A stretch of 64,000 bases of DNA from Antedon mediterranea (Eukaryota; Echinodermata; Crinoidea; Comatulida; Antedonidae), in NCBI RefSeq assembly GCF_964355755.1, contig NC_092673.1:19721001-19785000 (forward strand), given 5' to 3'. The notes under the pieces were generated by a model. That model had not been told where the DNA came from. It searched no databases and saw nothing but the letters and a program-made list of their open reading frames with translations. The translations under genes and the position numbers were made by a program. The first letter of the stretch is position 1, and every line of letters begins with the position of its first letter. This document shows, in pieces, positions 25,301 to 36,500 of the stretch.

Positions 25301-28300
25301 GAGAAAAAAAAAGTACAAACAAGGCTTTATATTTTCCTTATTAGATTATATAAAGGGTGCATACCAGGCTTAAATCCAATGTAGACAAACCATATTTACT
25401 TATTTCTTTACTTAATACTTAATACGGTACATCTTCTGTTTTAAAGTTTTTGATGACTACAAATACGACTACGACTCCTATAACTACGGCGACGAGTGTG
25501 ATGCGCCGGACGCTTGTAACAAGGTATGCGCATTTGGATATTCATACAAAAGGTCGTGTGCATTATGCAAATGCAACGAGAGAAAAGGTACGACACGAAT
25601 TTCTATTTATTTATTCAACTTCTCACGAAGATGTAAATTAGTAAAGGATGCCACCAACAGGTGGTAAATACTTCTAAACGTTCCAATGGCATTTGCACAG
25701 TGGATGTGTGTGACAGTAGCTGTGTGTGTGTGTGTGTGTGGACTACTGTAGTACACCGGTATAACCCAAACTCGTTTCGAAGTAGTACTAGGTTCTTTAA
25801 GGTGCACATGAGCCAGATGTGTACACTGGACCTACTACGGTTTATAGTCCTTATCCTTATGGTTTTCACAAGCGCCTTGCACTTTAGTGGATATGTGCGC
25901 TGTATAAATCTTATTATTATCCGAGAAGACTCGTTCTACCACCAGAACCATAGAGCGAGTGACCCTTCCGAAACACAAACATTAGTAATTGCGCCGAAAA
26001 CTGAGGCCTTTTTGCAGAAATTAATGTAATTTCTTTTAAATCTTTTATAGATATAATACATTTCAAGATTTTGGAAGAAATTAAATTTGTGATTGCTACT
26101 TCTTTTGGAACAAATGACGGAAGGTATAGGCTCTACTTACTATCTATACTACTATATTATTCTGTTTTAAGTCTTCAGCTCTGTCTACGCTATCAAATTT
26201 ATGTGACAACAAAATGTGATGTGCTCATGATGTCATATCACTACCATATTTGGGCACATTACATTGGGTTTTTTTTCAAACTAGTTTGATAGTGTAGACA
26301 GATCTTTAGATTTCAGTGGTGGATCTAGTATGAGTTGCCACAACTACTCGTTTGAAAGAAATATACCAATATCAGTTTCCAATACATTATCATCATTCAT
26401 ACACTAATACATTTTGCATGGTGGTTTTATAAGTAAAACCCTCACAAGTCCCTTTAAAAATTTAATCAATTATTATCATATTGAGAATAACTATTTTGAA
26501 GTAAGGAATCTAACAATAGTTGTTAGATTTACCTTGTTCAAAATAGGCAACAAAACAGCGAACGTCAGGGAACGAATTTAATTGCTCAGATGTTTGACCT
26601 ACTCTGTATGTACATTTCGCAAGTAGGCCTATTCAGCATAACGTACCATTACGTCATAGTATAGTAAAAACATCTGATACTTACATTTTGAATTATTGGA
26701 CAATTTGATGTATTTATACCTTCGTTGTAGGTGTGAGGCAAAACGACAATGGATCATAAAAAATATAAAAGAAACTAACTTAGAAGAATATACAAGATTA
26801 ACGCATTTTGATATTCCTCCTTCGTGTGACGTCAACGGAAATTTTGCAAAAGTACAGCATATAGTGGAAACCGGGTAAGTACGTACATTCCATAAACAAC
26901 AACACAGATACTTAAATTATTAATATTAAAGTTTACGATAACGATACAATTTTATTGTAATTATCTTCATATAAAACAAGTTTAAATCAAAGTTTGGTGG
27001 AAAAGAGCAAGTTAAAGAAAAACACATTATTACAATAAAGATCTGTCTGTGCGAACTTTAGGTAGTGCGTGGTTTCTTAGCCGTCTTAAATTGTGTTTGT
27101 GAACTTTTCTTTAGAGAGGAGATGATGAAGTCTGTGATTTTCATTCTTTAAGTTAGAAAAAATATTGTTCGCTTAGTCTTAAGATTCTGTCGTTTTTGTT
27201 GTTAAATTTAATAACTGCAAAACATGAAGTTTAGAAGATATAGTTTAAGGGTAGAAAATAATTCGGGAAACATTATGTAAATGTTCATAACTTTTAATCG
27301 CAGGCCAGCCTGTGTTGACGTCATGACAGGTCAACCAAACGGAAGAACGCTACCCGACTGCAGTAAGCAATTCAAATTTTTAAAAATTTAAATTCATAAA
27401 GTTTAGGAACACCGGAATATAGGAAACTTTGTTTTCAGTTCAAAGTTTCGGAAGCAGCAATTCACCAAATTGTCATCAAACCGAGTGACCTGTAGGTTGA
27501 AGGTTAACGTGCTCGCCTTCCAATCCCAAAGTCCAGGGTTCGATCCTGACTAGTGCCATTGGGTTGTAATAACTCAGAACTTTCACTTATTTCACATCTT
27601 AAGCCTCAACTGAGATAAATTATTAAAAATAGTTTATCCATCCTCTAATTGGCGAGTTTATGAATGATGCGTATGAAAAAAAATAAATAAATGGGAGTAG
27701 GTCCAATTTTGTTTTACAATACTAACATGTAGGTTTATGTACAATTAATAATGTACGATTGCTTCAACAATTTAACTATGATATGTTTGTATTTCAAGTC
27801 AACATACGTTATTTAATTATTACGTTACTCATTATTATATTAATTTAGGAGAATTGAGTCAATGCTCCAAAGACAACATACTCGGAATGGAGACGTATCT
27901 TAATGCCTTTCTAAAAAACGAATCAGTTACTGATGATATCATTGCGAATGTAGCTAAATCGACGAGTTTGAGGGAGAAAAACATAATATACTATAATTCG
28001 TATCTTGACTTTGATGCACCCACCTACGTAATGAAAAATGAAACTTCAGCAGACCTTCTACCCGTCATGATTTGTAACCAGCAAACGGGACGGTTTTTTG
28101 GAAATCATATGTGTAGCGATGAGGAGCCTTGGAATTGTTTGTGTGTCGATGTGTACGGAAACAGGAAAGAACGTTCTCTTGTTGGAACCAATCAAACAGA
28201 ATATTACTGTGGAGAATTAATGCCAGGTAAGTATCAAATAGACCTACGGTATAATTGTACCACGTTTGTGAACACATTGCTAGGGTCCCAGGAGTCCAAC

Positions 28301-28805
28301 TACAGGCTTCCACCTCCCCCAACCAAAAAGAGCGTAGAGATTGGCCGTGTTTAACGAACCCTTTAGCATAAACTTTTGTAGTTTTTGGGGAGGTAGAAAA
28401 GGAGTGCTTCAGCAGAAATTCATAATTATGTGTGCTAAATAATCACTTTTAAATTATTCCTTTATAGATGACGACGCCACCAAAGTTTCACTGAAAACGG
28501 CAAACGACACATACCGGTATCTATCCGTCCACATGGATACGACAGTAACGCTTCTTTGTGCAACAGAAACAACAGTCGACGGCAACAACATCTATGGTGT
28601 GTGGAGAACGCCAAACGGATACCTGCAACAAGTTAAGATTGTTGATAACCGTATACAAATGATAGGAGACGGAATCAATGATTTTACGTTGCAAATTACG
28701 AATATCAATAATAGCGATGAAGGATCTTATTATTGTGAAGTTTACAATACCATTTCTGGTAGAATGCAAAGTGCTAATTATTACATCACGGTTTATTTGG
28801 GCTAA
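19321..28805 (+). CDS. Secreted multi-module protein: CUB-like, six thyroglobulin type-1, two antistasin-like, two Ig-like domains
   Basis: Eighteen exons keep one frame (1036 residues): 19321-19358, 19807-20234, 20585-20639, 20849-20974, 21092-21150, 21425-21452, 22076-22198, 22364-22431, 22579-22900, 23212-23270, 23366-23716, 24457-24777, 25447-25587, 26051-26123, 26731-26874, 27304-27362, 27849-28226, 28468-28805. Order: signal peptide (1 to about 21), CUB-like (about 27-145), Tg-1 (177-235), Tg-1 (245-308), antistasin-like (325-350, GCQMCAC), Tg-1 (360-435), Tg-1 (437-548, CWCVD), Ig (555-659, DAGSYVC), antistasin-like (675-706), Tg-1 (730-798), Tg-1 (800-915, CLCVD), Ig (925-1036, DEGSYYCEV). 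There is no membrane segment, so it is probably extracellular. Tg-1 and antistasin modules are known as protease inhibitors; that role here is inference. Weakest parts are the 55-, 28- and 73-nt exons. AATAAA is at 29211-29216. Confidence 0.85.
20408..20527. mobile_element. Partial MITE with AATAAAGCTTGGTT end
   Basis: It shares its first about 120 bp with the complete element at 21585-21967 (AATAAAGCTTGGTTCCC, then 'accaacgcaacgacg', 'accaatcacaaacaacag'). The second terminus is missing. It lies in an intron of the Tg-1 module gene. Confidence 0.6.
21585..21967. mobile_element. MITE with terminal inverted repeats AATAAAGCTTGGTT
   Basis: It begins AATAAAGCTTGGTTTC and ends GGAACCAAGCTTTATT, which are inverted copies. 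About 380 bp, non-coding, inside an intron of the Tg-1 module gene. An internal 'gggaagagtgaaat' versus 'acactcttccc' pair forms a second short hairpin. Parts recur at 20408-20527 and 46473-46678. Confidence 0.7.
23866..24198. repeat. Minisatellite, unit about 67 bp, five copies
   Basis: The order 'tatttattatca', 'gtgctcaagtacaa', 'ccaaaatgggta', 'agcgcacagtgc', 'aaactaaatcc' repeats five times with minor changes. It lies in the intron before the first Ig exon of the Tg-1 module gene. Confidence 0.85.
25719..25970 (-). mobile_element. Partial SINE family 1 copy with nested insertion
   Basis: After a (GT)n run, the body of the tRNA-derived SINE appears ('gtacaccggtataaccc', 'gtactaggttcttta', 'tgtacactggacctac', 'gaagactcgttctacc'). 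An extra about 65 bp ('aagcgccttgcactt' to 'gcgctgtataaatctt') interrupts it and resembles a common retrotransposon 3' tail. The tRNA-like head is missing. It sits in an intron of the Tg-1 module gene. Confidence 0.65.
26177..26305. mobile_element. Harbinger-like MITE, copy 1
   Basis: The ends are AGCTCTGTCTACGCTATC and its inverse (GATAGTGTAGACAGATCT), with the internal words 'atgtgatgtgctc' and 'atgatgtcatatcac'. It is one of eight copies of a family in this window. It is intronic in the Tg-1 module gene. Confidence 0.75.
27474..27650 (+). mobile_element. tRNA-derived SINE (family 2), plus strand
   Basis: It has a tRNA-like B-box (GGTTCGATCC) after 'cttccaatcccaaagtccag', then a body with 'aagcctcaactgag'. 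The same sequence recurs on the minus strand at about 42975-43105 and 44095-44225. It is too divergent in the 5' half to be a functional tRNA. Confidence 0.6.
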
Positions 28806-29488
28806 ACAAGGCACCCTTGGTCATCGGGCGTCGGCTCATAAAAATGTTACGTAATTGTAATCGTGATTAGTGTAACTAAACTTTGGAAGTCTGGGCGTCC
28901 GGGCCTAGAGGCCTACTAGGCCTATGAAGGGCAGCTATTTTGTGATAGGAAAAATGTCCTTCTAAACTTAATTAGCGCCAACGTGAAAATATTTATAACC
29001 AACGTCCACATCTAACCCATACGCCTAACAGAAATCAAAATCAAGTAACATTTAACAAATTGTAATCAATTATTTTTAACAATTGAAATATACCATATTT
29101 CATTTCAATTATAATTCATATATTTGTACTAAAACATTCTTAATGTAAAAGATTCTAATTATTTTAACACTGTGTAAATGTACTCATATTATTTCCATTT
29201 TAATTGGCAAAATAAATTGTTTCTTTTTTTTTGTTTCGTAATATTTATTCAACCAAAAAACATATTATTCAACATAAATATTAAACATTTTAAGATAACA
29301 TTTCTACTTTTTTTTTTTTTTGGCTGGGATCTGATTTAGAAGTATTAAACTTGTCTCAATCAGACCCCTAACAAAACAAATATTAGAAATAGTTTAAATA
29401 AGGAAAAAGGTATACGTCTTATTTAGACTTCAAATTATATAAGTAATTATGAGAATAAATACAGTATATGTAAATGACAGTTATATTT

Positions 29489-30470
29489 TTACTCATGGTA
29501 ATTAGACAAATAAAAATACTTTATACATTTCTTAAAAATTATTAAAGTTTTACAGTCAGTAAGTTCATCATCTAAATCATTCCACAGAGTTGGTCCTGAG
29601 AAGGTTATACAATATTTAGATTTGGTTAATCTAACAAGTGGTACAAGTATCTTACGTGGATTTCTAAAATTATATTTGTTTATAACAGTAGATTTAAGAA
29701 TTCAAGAATAGGTCTAGGTAGTGAGCCCTTTATGAATTTAAACATAAAAATAGAGATTTGAATGTTATGGATATCAGTAATTTTAAGAATATTTGATTTC
29801 TTAAACAATGGTTCAGAATGAGAATTAAATGGAGCTAAATGCATAATTCTAATTACACGTTTTTGCAACTTTAATAGTTTATCAAGATGAGATTGGTAGT
29901 CAGCTGCCCAAATAAGGTTACAGTATTGTAAATGGGGGAGTACAAGTGTGTTATAAAGTTGTATTAAAATATTGTACGGGAAAAAATGTTTAAGCTTATT
30001 TATTACACCCAATACTCTTGGAAATCTTATTTGCTATATAATGTTGCCTGTCCAGTTTAGATGTTCATTTATCAAAACACCCAGGAATAATTCTTCACTT
30101 TTTCGAGTGATTTTAACACCATTTAGTAAAATATTATGATTGTTATTGAATTTTATTCTTTTTTGATGAGAATGAAAGACAATACAATTTGTTTTTGTTA
30201 AGTTAATCAGCAATTTGTTTGCAATAAACCAGGTGCTAATTTTTTGTAATTCATTATTAAATACATTAAATAAGGTATCTATATTATCATGTTGGAAAAA
30301 AAACTCATCTGCAAATGAGATTACTTGAGATAGGTCATTTACGTAAATTAAAAATAACAAGGGGCCCAAAACAGAACCCTGTGGCACTCCACATGTAACC
30401 TGACTTGCAGATGACTTACAATTATTGCTTTGTACAAATTGTTTGCGGTCATTAAGATAATTCCCGAATC
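29489..30470 (-). pseudogene. Dead non-LTR retrotransposon (LINE) fragment, reverse transcriptase 3' part
   Basis: The minus strand encodes VPQGSVLGPLLFLIYVNDL, then FADEFFF where an active enzyme has the FADD catalytic pair, NKLLINLTKT, ELFLGVLINEHLNW, and in a shifted frame HLQYCNLIWA. It ends in GPTLWNDLDDEL before a stop near 29489. The order matches the palm-thumb end of CR1/L2-like LINEs. At least two frame breaks near 30020-30045 and the mutated catalytic motif show it is inactive. The 5' part is missing from about 30470. It lies between the Tg-1 module gene and BORCS7. Confidence 0.85.
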
Positions 30471-30795
30471 TGAATCTGAATCTTATTTGTTGGACTTTTC
30501 TTAAGAACTGTGTCTCTATTATGAAAGAGAAACATTAAAGTCATTGTCAATATTAGTATAGACATAATTAGAAGTAAAAACGTTATTTTAAATTTTCAAA
30601 AAAAGGAATTTTGATAATGTAATTACGAACAATTTTTATTTTTATTTCACCAATATTTGCATTGGTAAAAAATTAAACGGCATACCTGGTAAATATTATA
30701 CCATAAATTTTAATCTAATTAAATAAATTAACGATAGCGCCCTCTATATATGAACGCTTGCAAAAACTTCGTCGTGGAAAATAAATACACATAAA

Positions 30796-32377
30796 ATGGA
30801 TACAAGATTACCACTCAAAATTCAAGAAAATATAAATGATTTGGGATCACTCGCAAGGCATATAGCAAAATCTTCGAAAAGTAGTGAGGTAATTATGTTA
30901 TTTATAAATGGCAATAACTATTTTTTATTTTCTTTAGCAATGTTTTATCTAGGCCTAGGCTACCTAGCCCAAGAAAGGATATCTCACTACGTAAAAAGCT
31001 CACTTTTCATGCTGATACTGGTTTACCAGGTCGATTCGCCCGGTAGATATATACGCCCCTGTCTGAAGGGCGTGACGCGTATTAATATAATACAGTTTAT
31101 AATATGAATGTTTAGTACTACCACTCCACTGTGTTGTGTAATAATATTACAAGCGCAATTAAATGATTAATATTGAATATTAGGCTACATACTGACTGAA
31201 TATTTATATTATTATATTCACTTCTCTCTTTTTTTTAAATTTAGCATATTCTTCAGTCAGCTAGAATCTTTGCCGCACAAGAGCAAACAATCTTGAATTC
31301 TGAAAAGGTGAGAAATCAACTGTCATTCAATATTGATGAGTAAAATTAAATATTCTGAAACATTAATAACTAGCCTAGGCCTAGCCTAGAATATTCACAA
31401 GAATTCACATTTATTAATATTTTTGATTTCCACATTCAAAATCTAGAATTTAGAAAAAATCCAGATACAAGTATCTCACTTGGAATTTCAGTAAGTTTTA
31501 AATATTCTGAACTACTTTTTACCTACCCAATATAATGCTCTGTCTACACTATCAAACTTTATGTGACAAAATGTGATGTGCCCATATATATGGACACGAT
31601 GATGTCATATCATTACCATATTTAGGCATATCACTACCATATTTGGGTACTGTACATCACACTTGTTTTGTCAGACTAGTTTGATAATTATAGTGTAGAC
31701 AGAGCTTAATACACTTCTTGCTACACTTCTTTGTACCATTTCGTTTGCTGTTTGTGTACGTGTAGGCAAGTCTCATCCATCATTTATCCATTTTAAACTT
31801 ATCCTTTCTGGTTATGCTTTCAGAGAAGAAGCTATAGAAAGAAGGTTAGTATTCAGAGTTATCTTTGTTTTACATACCCTGATTTTACATGGATTTTACA
31901 TACGCATATAATGACCGATGACGTCATCATTTTTAGTAATTTAATACATAAATTTTCTTACATTGAGGGTGCAATTTAACAACAACAACGAACCATCACA
32001 AAGCCATGGCTGATTTGAGACAAGCCACACACATCGCACAGCCTGCATATACTTTTCTAGTAGGCTAGGCCTAGCTAATGACTGCTGCATGTTGTAAGTA
32101 AAGTAGGCAAACACGGCAGCCTTTTTAGCTACATTCTACGTATTTGGGGGTCAATTAAAGGTCAACCTAGATTTTACGAATCCCATTTTTTACATACCTG
32201 TACCTCTTACGGTCCCGTATGTAAAATGAATATTCTAATATACTGCAAGAACGAACTATTATTATTACTGTACTAACACACATTATTTTGTAATAAGTCT
32301 ATATAACCACAATTTATGTTCTTAGCTTTGAAGTCTTCGATACTCTTCAAGATCAGCTTCAAACATTGCAAAGATGA
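30796..32377 (+). CDS. BORCS7: BORC complex subunit 7
   Basis: Five exons, 30796-30888, 31245-31307, 31447-31490, 31824-31844 and 32326-32377, join in frame to 90 residues. The pattern matches BORCS7 along its length: ALARHIAKSS-like start (LARHIAKSSKSSE for the vertebrate LTKQVLKGSRSSE), RIFAAQEQTILNSEK, HLEFQEEAIE, and the C-terminal TLQDQLQTLQR. BORCS7 is a small helical subunit of BORC, which sits on lysosomes and recruits ARL8 and kinesin for outward movement. The fourth exon is only 21 nt. The protein is slightly shorter than the vertebrate one (about 105 residues), mainly at the N terminus. AATAAA lies at 32556-32561. It converges with LMAN2. Confidence 0.9.
31537..31706. mobile_element. 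Harbinger-like MITE, copy 2
   Basis: The ends are GCTCTGTCTACACTATC and GATAATTATAGTGTAGACAG plus AGC, flanked by TAA on both sides, consistent with a three-base target duplication. It lies in intron 3 of BORCS7. Confidence 0.8.
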
Positions 32378-32412
32378 TGCCAAAAGTAACCCACGTCATG
32401 TGTAGTTGTGAG

Positions 32413-32485
32413 GTCAAAAATGAGATGTGGCCATATATGGATGTGATGATGTCATCATTACATTTTTTTTGTCAAACTAGCTTTG
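32413..32485. mobile_element. Harbinger-like MITE fragment, copy 3
   Basis: It retains the interior words 'gagatgtgg', 'ccatatatggatgtgatgat' and 'ttgtcaaactag' but lacks both ends. It lies in the 3' untranslated region of BORCS7. Confidence 0.5.
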
Positions 32486-32561
32486 GAAAGAACAAGAATA
32501 ACAAACTTATGAACGATCTACTATTGGTTTGAGCAATTCTATTTATAGCGATGTAAATAAA

Positions 32562-33486
32562 AAAATATATATACAGTACTGATCACAGAAAGATTATTCT
32601 GTAGAGATAGCTAAAAGTAATCTTGCATGAGAAATCATGGAACATATGCAGTCAAAAATGAAACAAATTCCAACACTATAGTTTATTGCTTTGTATATAG
32701 AAATTATTGTAAATATTAAAGCACAAAAATAGGTATATTTCCGTATTCTGTGTCTGTGTTTATGGATGTCCACATGTATAAATGACAACAATAAAACACT
32801 CATTTATAACAAAAAGTATTTATTGAATAGAGTTTGTGAGCTAAATATAAATCTTTGTTTACAATTTAAAAAAACACCAATAAACTAGTAAGGCCTATCA
32901 TAAATTAAATTATTTAAACTTGTGGTTAATACAATGTTTACTCCTATATTATTATTAATGCCAAATAAAAATGCCTTTTAGCCGAAGCCCAATTTTTAGT
33001 ACAGGTAAAAAAATGATATACGATCTCCATTTAATTTAGTCACTTATTTACTGGTATACAGTAATATTAATTGATATTTGATGTATAAATATTACCTGGT
33101 ATAAGAAAGGAGGTTTAGACAAAATAAATCAGCAACATTGTAAAAGAATTTGGAATACAGTACAATCTAATTATTTGGATATTATAAATTTTATATCATA
33201 TAATGTAACATTTCTTTAGCAATAAAAACATAGAACAAAATGTATAACAATGAGGCAGGATTACCGTATTTATTCGAATAAATGCCCTGGATGTTTATTG
33301 TTCAGGAGTGTTTTTAGGGGGCCGTTTCGAGGGAAGCGTAAAAGAAACCATAAAAAACGAGTTGTAAAAATAAATACATTACAGGATTCAATTATTTACT
33401 ATATTGCATGATACTGTACTTTGAAAAAGACCAATTAAAAAATTAATTCAATCCACATTCAGGATAATTGGTTAAAATGTGTCCAC
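32562..33486. other. Spacer between convergent BORCS7 and LMAN2
   Basis: AT-rich with no exon. A fragment of a dispersed repeat ('accgtatttattcgaataaa' onward, about 33264-33450) is shared with 43467-43805 and 57945-58215. TTTATT at 33487-33492 would serve as AATAAA for LMAN2 on the minus strand. Confidence 0.5.
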
Positions 33487-33546
33487 TTTATTCTTCTAAA
33501 GCCTCTCCAATAAAATAAAAGTTTAGAAAATGTTATAAACGAAAGT

Positions 33547-36500
33547 CTAATAGAATCGTTTGCGATTGTGTTCCTGTCTTTTCATAAATACTACAGCTCC
33601 AACTATTACGCATACAGCGATGCCGAGTAGTATACAAAATATCATTAGAAACATTTTTTTCCAGGTTAGCGTTACATTCTTGAAAGCGCCCTTAGGATCG
33701 TCAACATGATCTGTGAAAATAAAATTTAATTTCAATATTACTTTCATTTCCAATTAACTATATACTCGTTTTTATAGGTTAATCAATAAAATGTTTAATT
33801 CCAACAAATGTGTACAGTATTGTCGAACATTAAGTAGCGAGTAAGTGGCCGAGTGGTTAAGACAGTGGAACCGTAATACATTGTCATAACATCAGCAAGG
33901 GTTCGAGGCTCTCTTGCTCCATAGTTCGGGTGGTAGAACGAGTCTTCTCGGATAAGGTCCAGTGTACACATCTAGCTCATGTGCACTTTAAAGAACCTAG
34001 TACATCTTTCAAGAAGAGTAGGGGGTTACCCCGGTGTACTAGTTCATACACAGCCACTGTCTCAAACTCCTCACAGTACTATATACTGAGCCCTCTGGAA
34101 GAAGTCTTTTGATAATTTTAAATAATTGTTAACAAACCTCTAGGTGGTGCAAAGAAATCAGCACTTGGATTTACATTTGCGTAATCATAGTCTTCTTTAG
34201 CGCCCTCTATCTCAAGATCAAACACTTTGTATGATATGATGTCATGATTATCTGCAAGGCGACAAAAGATCATGTAGAATTAATATAGCAAATGTGTGTT
34301 TTACTTTTGAAATTTAATGAATGAAAACATACTCTATTTCTCAAAAAAGAAAGTTTACAAATTTTGTTAAGTTAATAAAATATATAAAATTATTTATTTA
34401 TTTTTCACTGTACAGTCAACTCTCCTAATACTGGACTCTCTCAACTCTCTCAAAACCAGACTTTTCTCGAGGTCCAAAATTATTCTTTACTGTCATTAAC
34501 AACATATTCCAAATACCAGACTTTCAGGAAAACCAGACATATTAGGTTAGCCCAAAGGTGTCCGATATTAGGTCAGCCCACAGGTGTCTGGGATAAGGAG
34601 AGTTGACTATATTACAATACCTGCTAGTTGGCCAGTGGCAGCTGAAGCGCCAAAGTAGTAGCCAGTTGGTAAATGAATACCTGGTACATCAAGACATGGT
34701 TTCCATTCACCTTTACCATCGATGTCGGTCATTATCTAAACATAAACATTACTGTGACCTTAAAACCTTATCTAAAGCTCTGTCTACACTATCAAACTTT
34801 ATGTGACAAAAACATGTGATGTGCCCATATATGGACATAATGATGTCATATCACTACCATATTTGGGTATATCACTACCATATTTGGGTATATCACTACC
34901 ATATTTGGGTATATCACTATAATATTTAGGAATCCAAAGGCGAATCCAAAGGCAAATTACTGACAAAAATGACAATGCTGTGGGTATCAGTGGCTGGATC
35001 TCAATGGAGATACAAAAATAAAACGAAAAGCTAAATCAAAACGATAAAGTAAACAGCCAGAAAAGTTAGCAGAGCTAATATTTAGGTATATCACTACCAT
35101 ATTTGGGTATACAGGTATCACTACCATATTTGGGCAAACTAGTTTGATACTATAGTGTAGAAAGAGCTTTTTAATTGGAGTCAGTCAAATTGCAGATGGT
35201 GTGTTTGATAGGACATACCAAAAATTAAACATTAATTATTTTCATTAATGCTATGATGGATTTAAAACAATAAATGGAAACTAAAAAATATGAACATGCA
35301 AAATATGCTTAAATTACTAGTAAATAAAGCTAAGCAAACATGCAAAGAAATCATGCATTTAATACTAAAGTTTCTTTTCAATTGAAGACCAGTTTTAAAG
35401 ACATTTTACTGAGTGCCTCAATGGTTAGTAATCGGTACTGTATAGTTGGTCTTTAATTGAAAGAAAACATAGATAAATGATTATAAAGAAAAATGCAGAC
35501 TAATTAAATATAAAAGCAAGAGAAGCGCCAGTACTCACAGTCAAACGTTGCTTCGCATACCTAACAGCAATTTGTGTATTGTGATTTTTATTACGAAATG
35601 AACAAGAACAACCCGCCACCTCTGTATGAGTACCATCAGTGTCATGATCATAGTGCGTTGAACCATTATTAATCTGAGCAGATATGTAAGGATGCGGATG
35701 CTATAGAACAGAAGAAGGACACATAAAGACAGACAAATAAAGAAATGAAAAGGCGAAGTTCTTAAAACTTACAATTAAATGATCTTTGGAATATCGAATG
35801 ATAGCAAATGTATCGTCTTGTTTGTTTCTAAATGGAAAATGACAGCCACCGACTTCCGTATGGGTGCCGTCTCTGTCGTGGTCATAACTTTTTTTACCAT
35901 TATTAATTTGTACTGAAATATAAGGATGCTCATGCTAAAAAAATAAAGGCAAGACAGTTAACATGTGTAGGTATAGTATCAGTTTTAAGAACCATGTCGT
36001 TTTCACCATTCACATTTTATCCCCCTGAAAAAATATTGAAAGAAATGTTGTTGTTGAATATGCTATTTTAATTTCACATAGTAGGGTGGAGCTAAACAAA
36101 TTATTTAATAATCTCATCAACTTACATTGTGAGGACCATTGTGATTACTATATGTGTCAAAATATAATCCAAGTCCTATGTGATAATCCTTATTTCCAAA
36201 AACTGGACCTGAAAAAATATAAGACAAGACACTTAATTATGTTTGCCTCACTCCCCAGGTGTACTGTACAAATAGGCACCTGGGTGTACTGTACAAATAG
36301 GCACCTGGGTGTACTGTACAAATAGGCACCTGGGTGTACTGTACAAATAGGCACCTGGGTGTACTGTACAAATAGGCACCTGGGTGTACTGTACAAATAG
36401 GCACCTGGGTGTACTGTACAAATAGACACCTGGTAAAGGCACAACATTGCACTGATTACTAGTAACATTATGGGAGTATGTTTCCATATGTGTTTGATCC

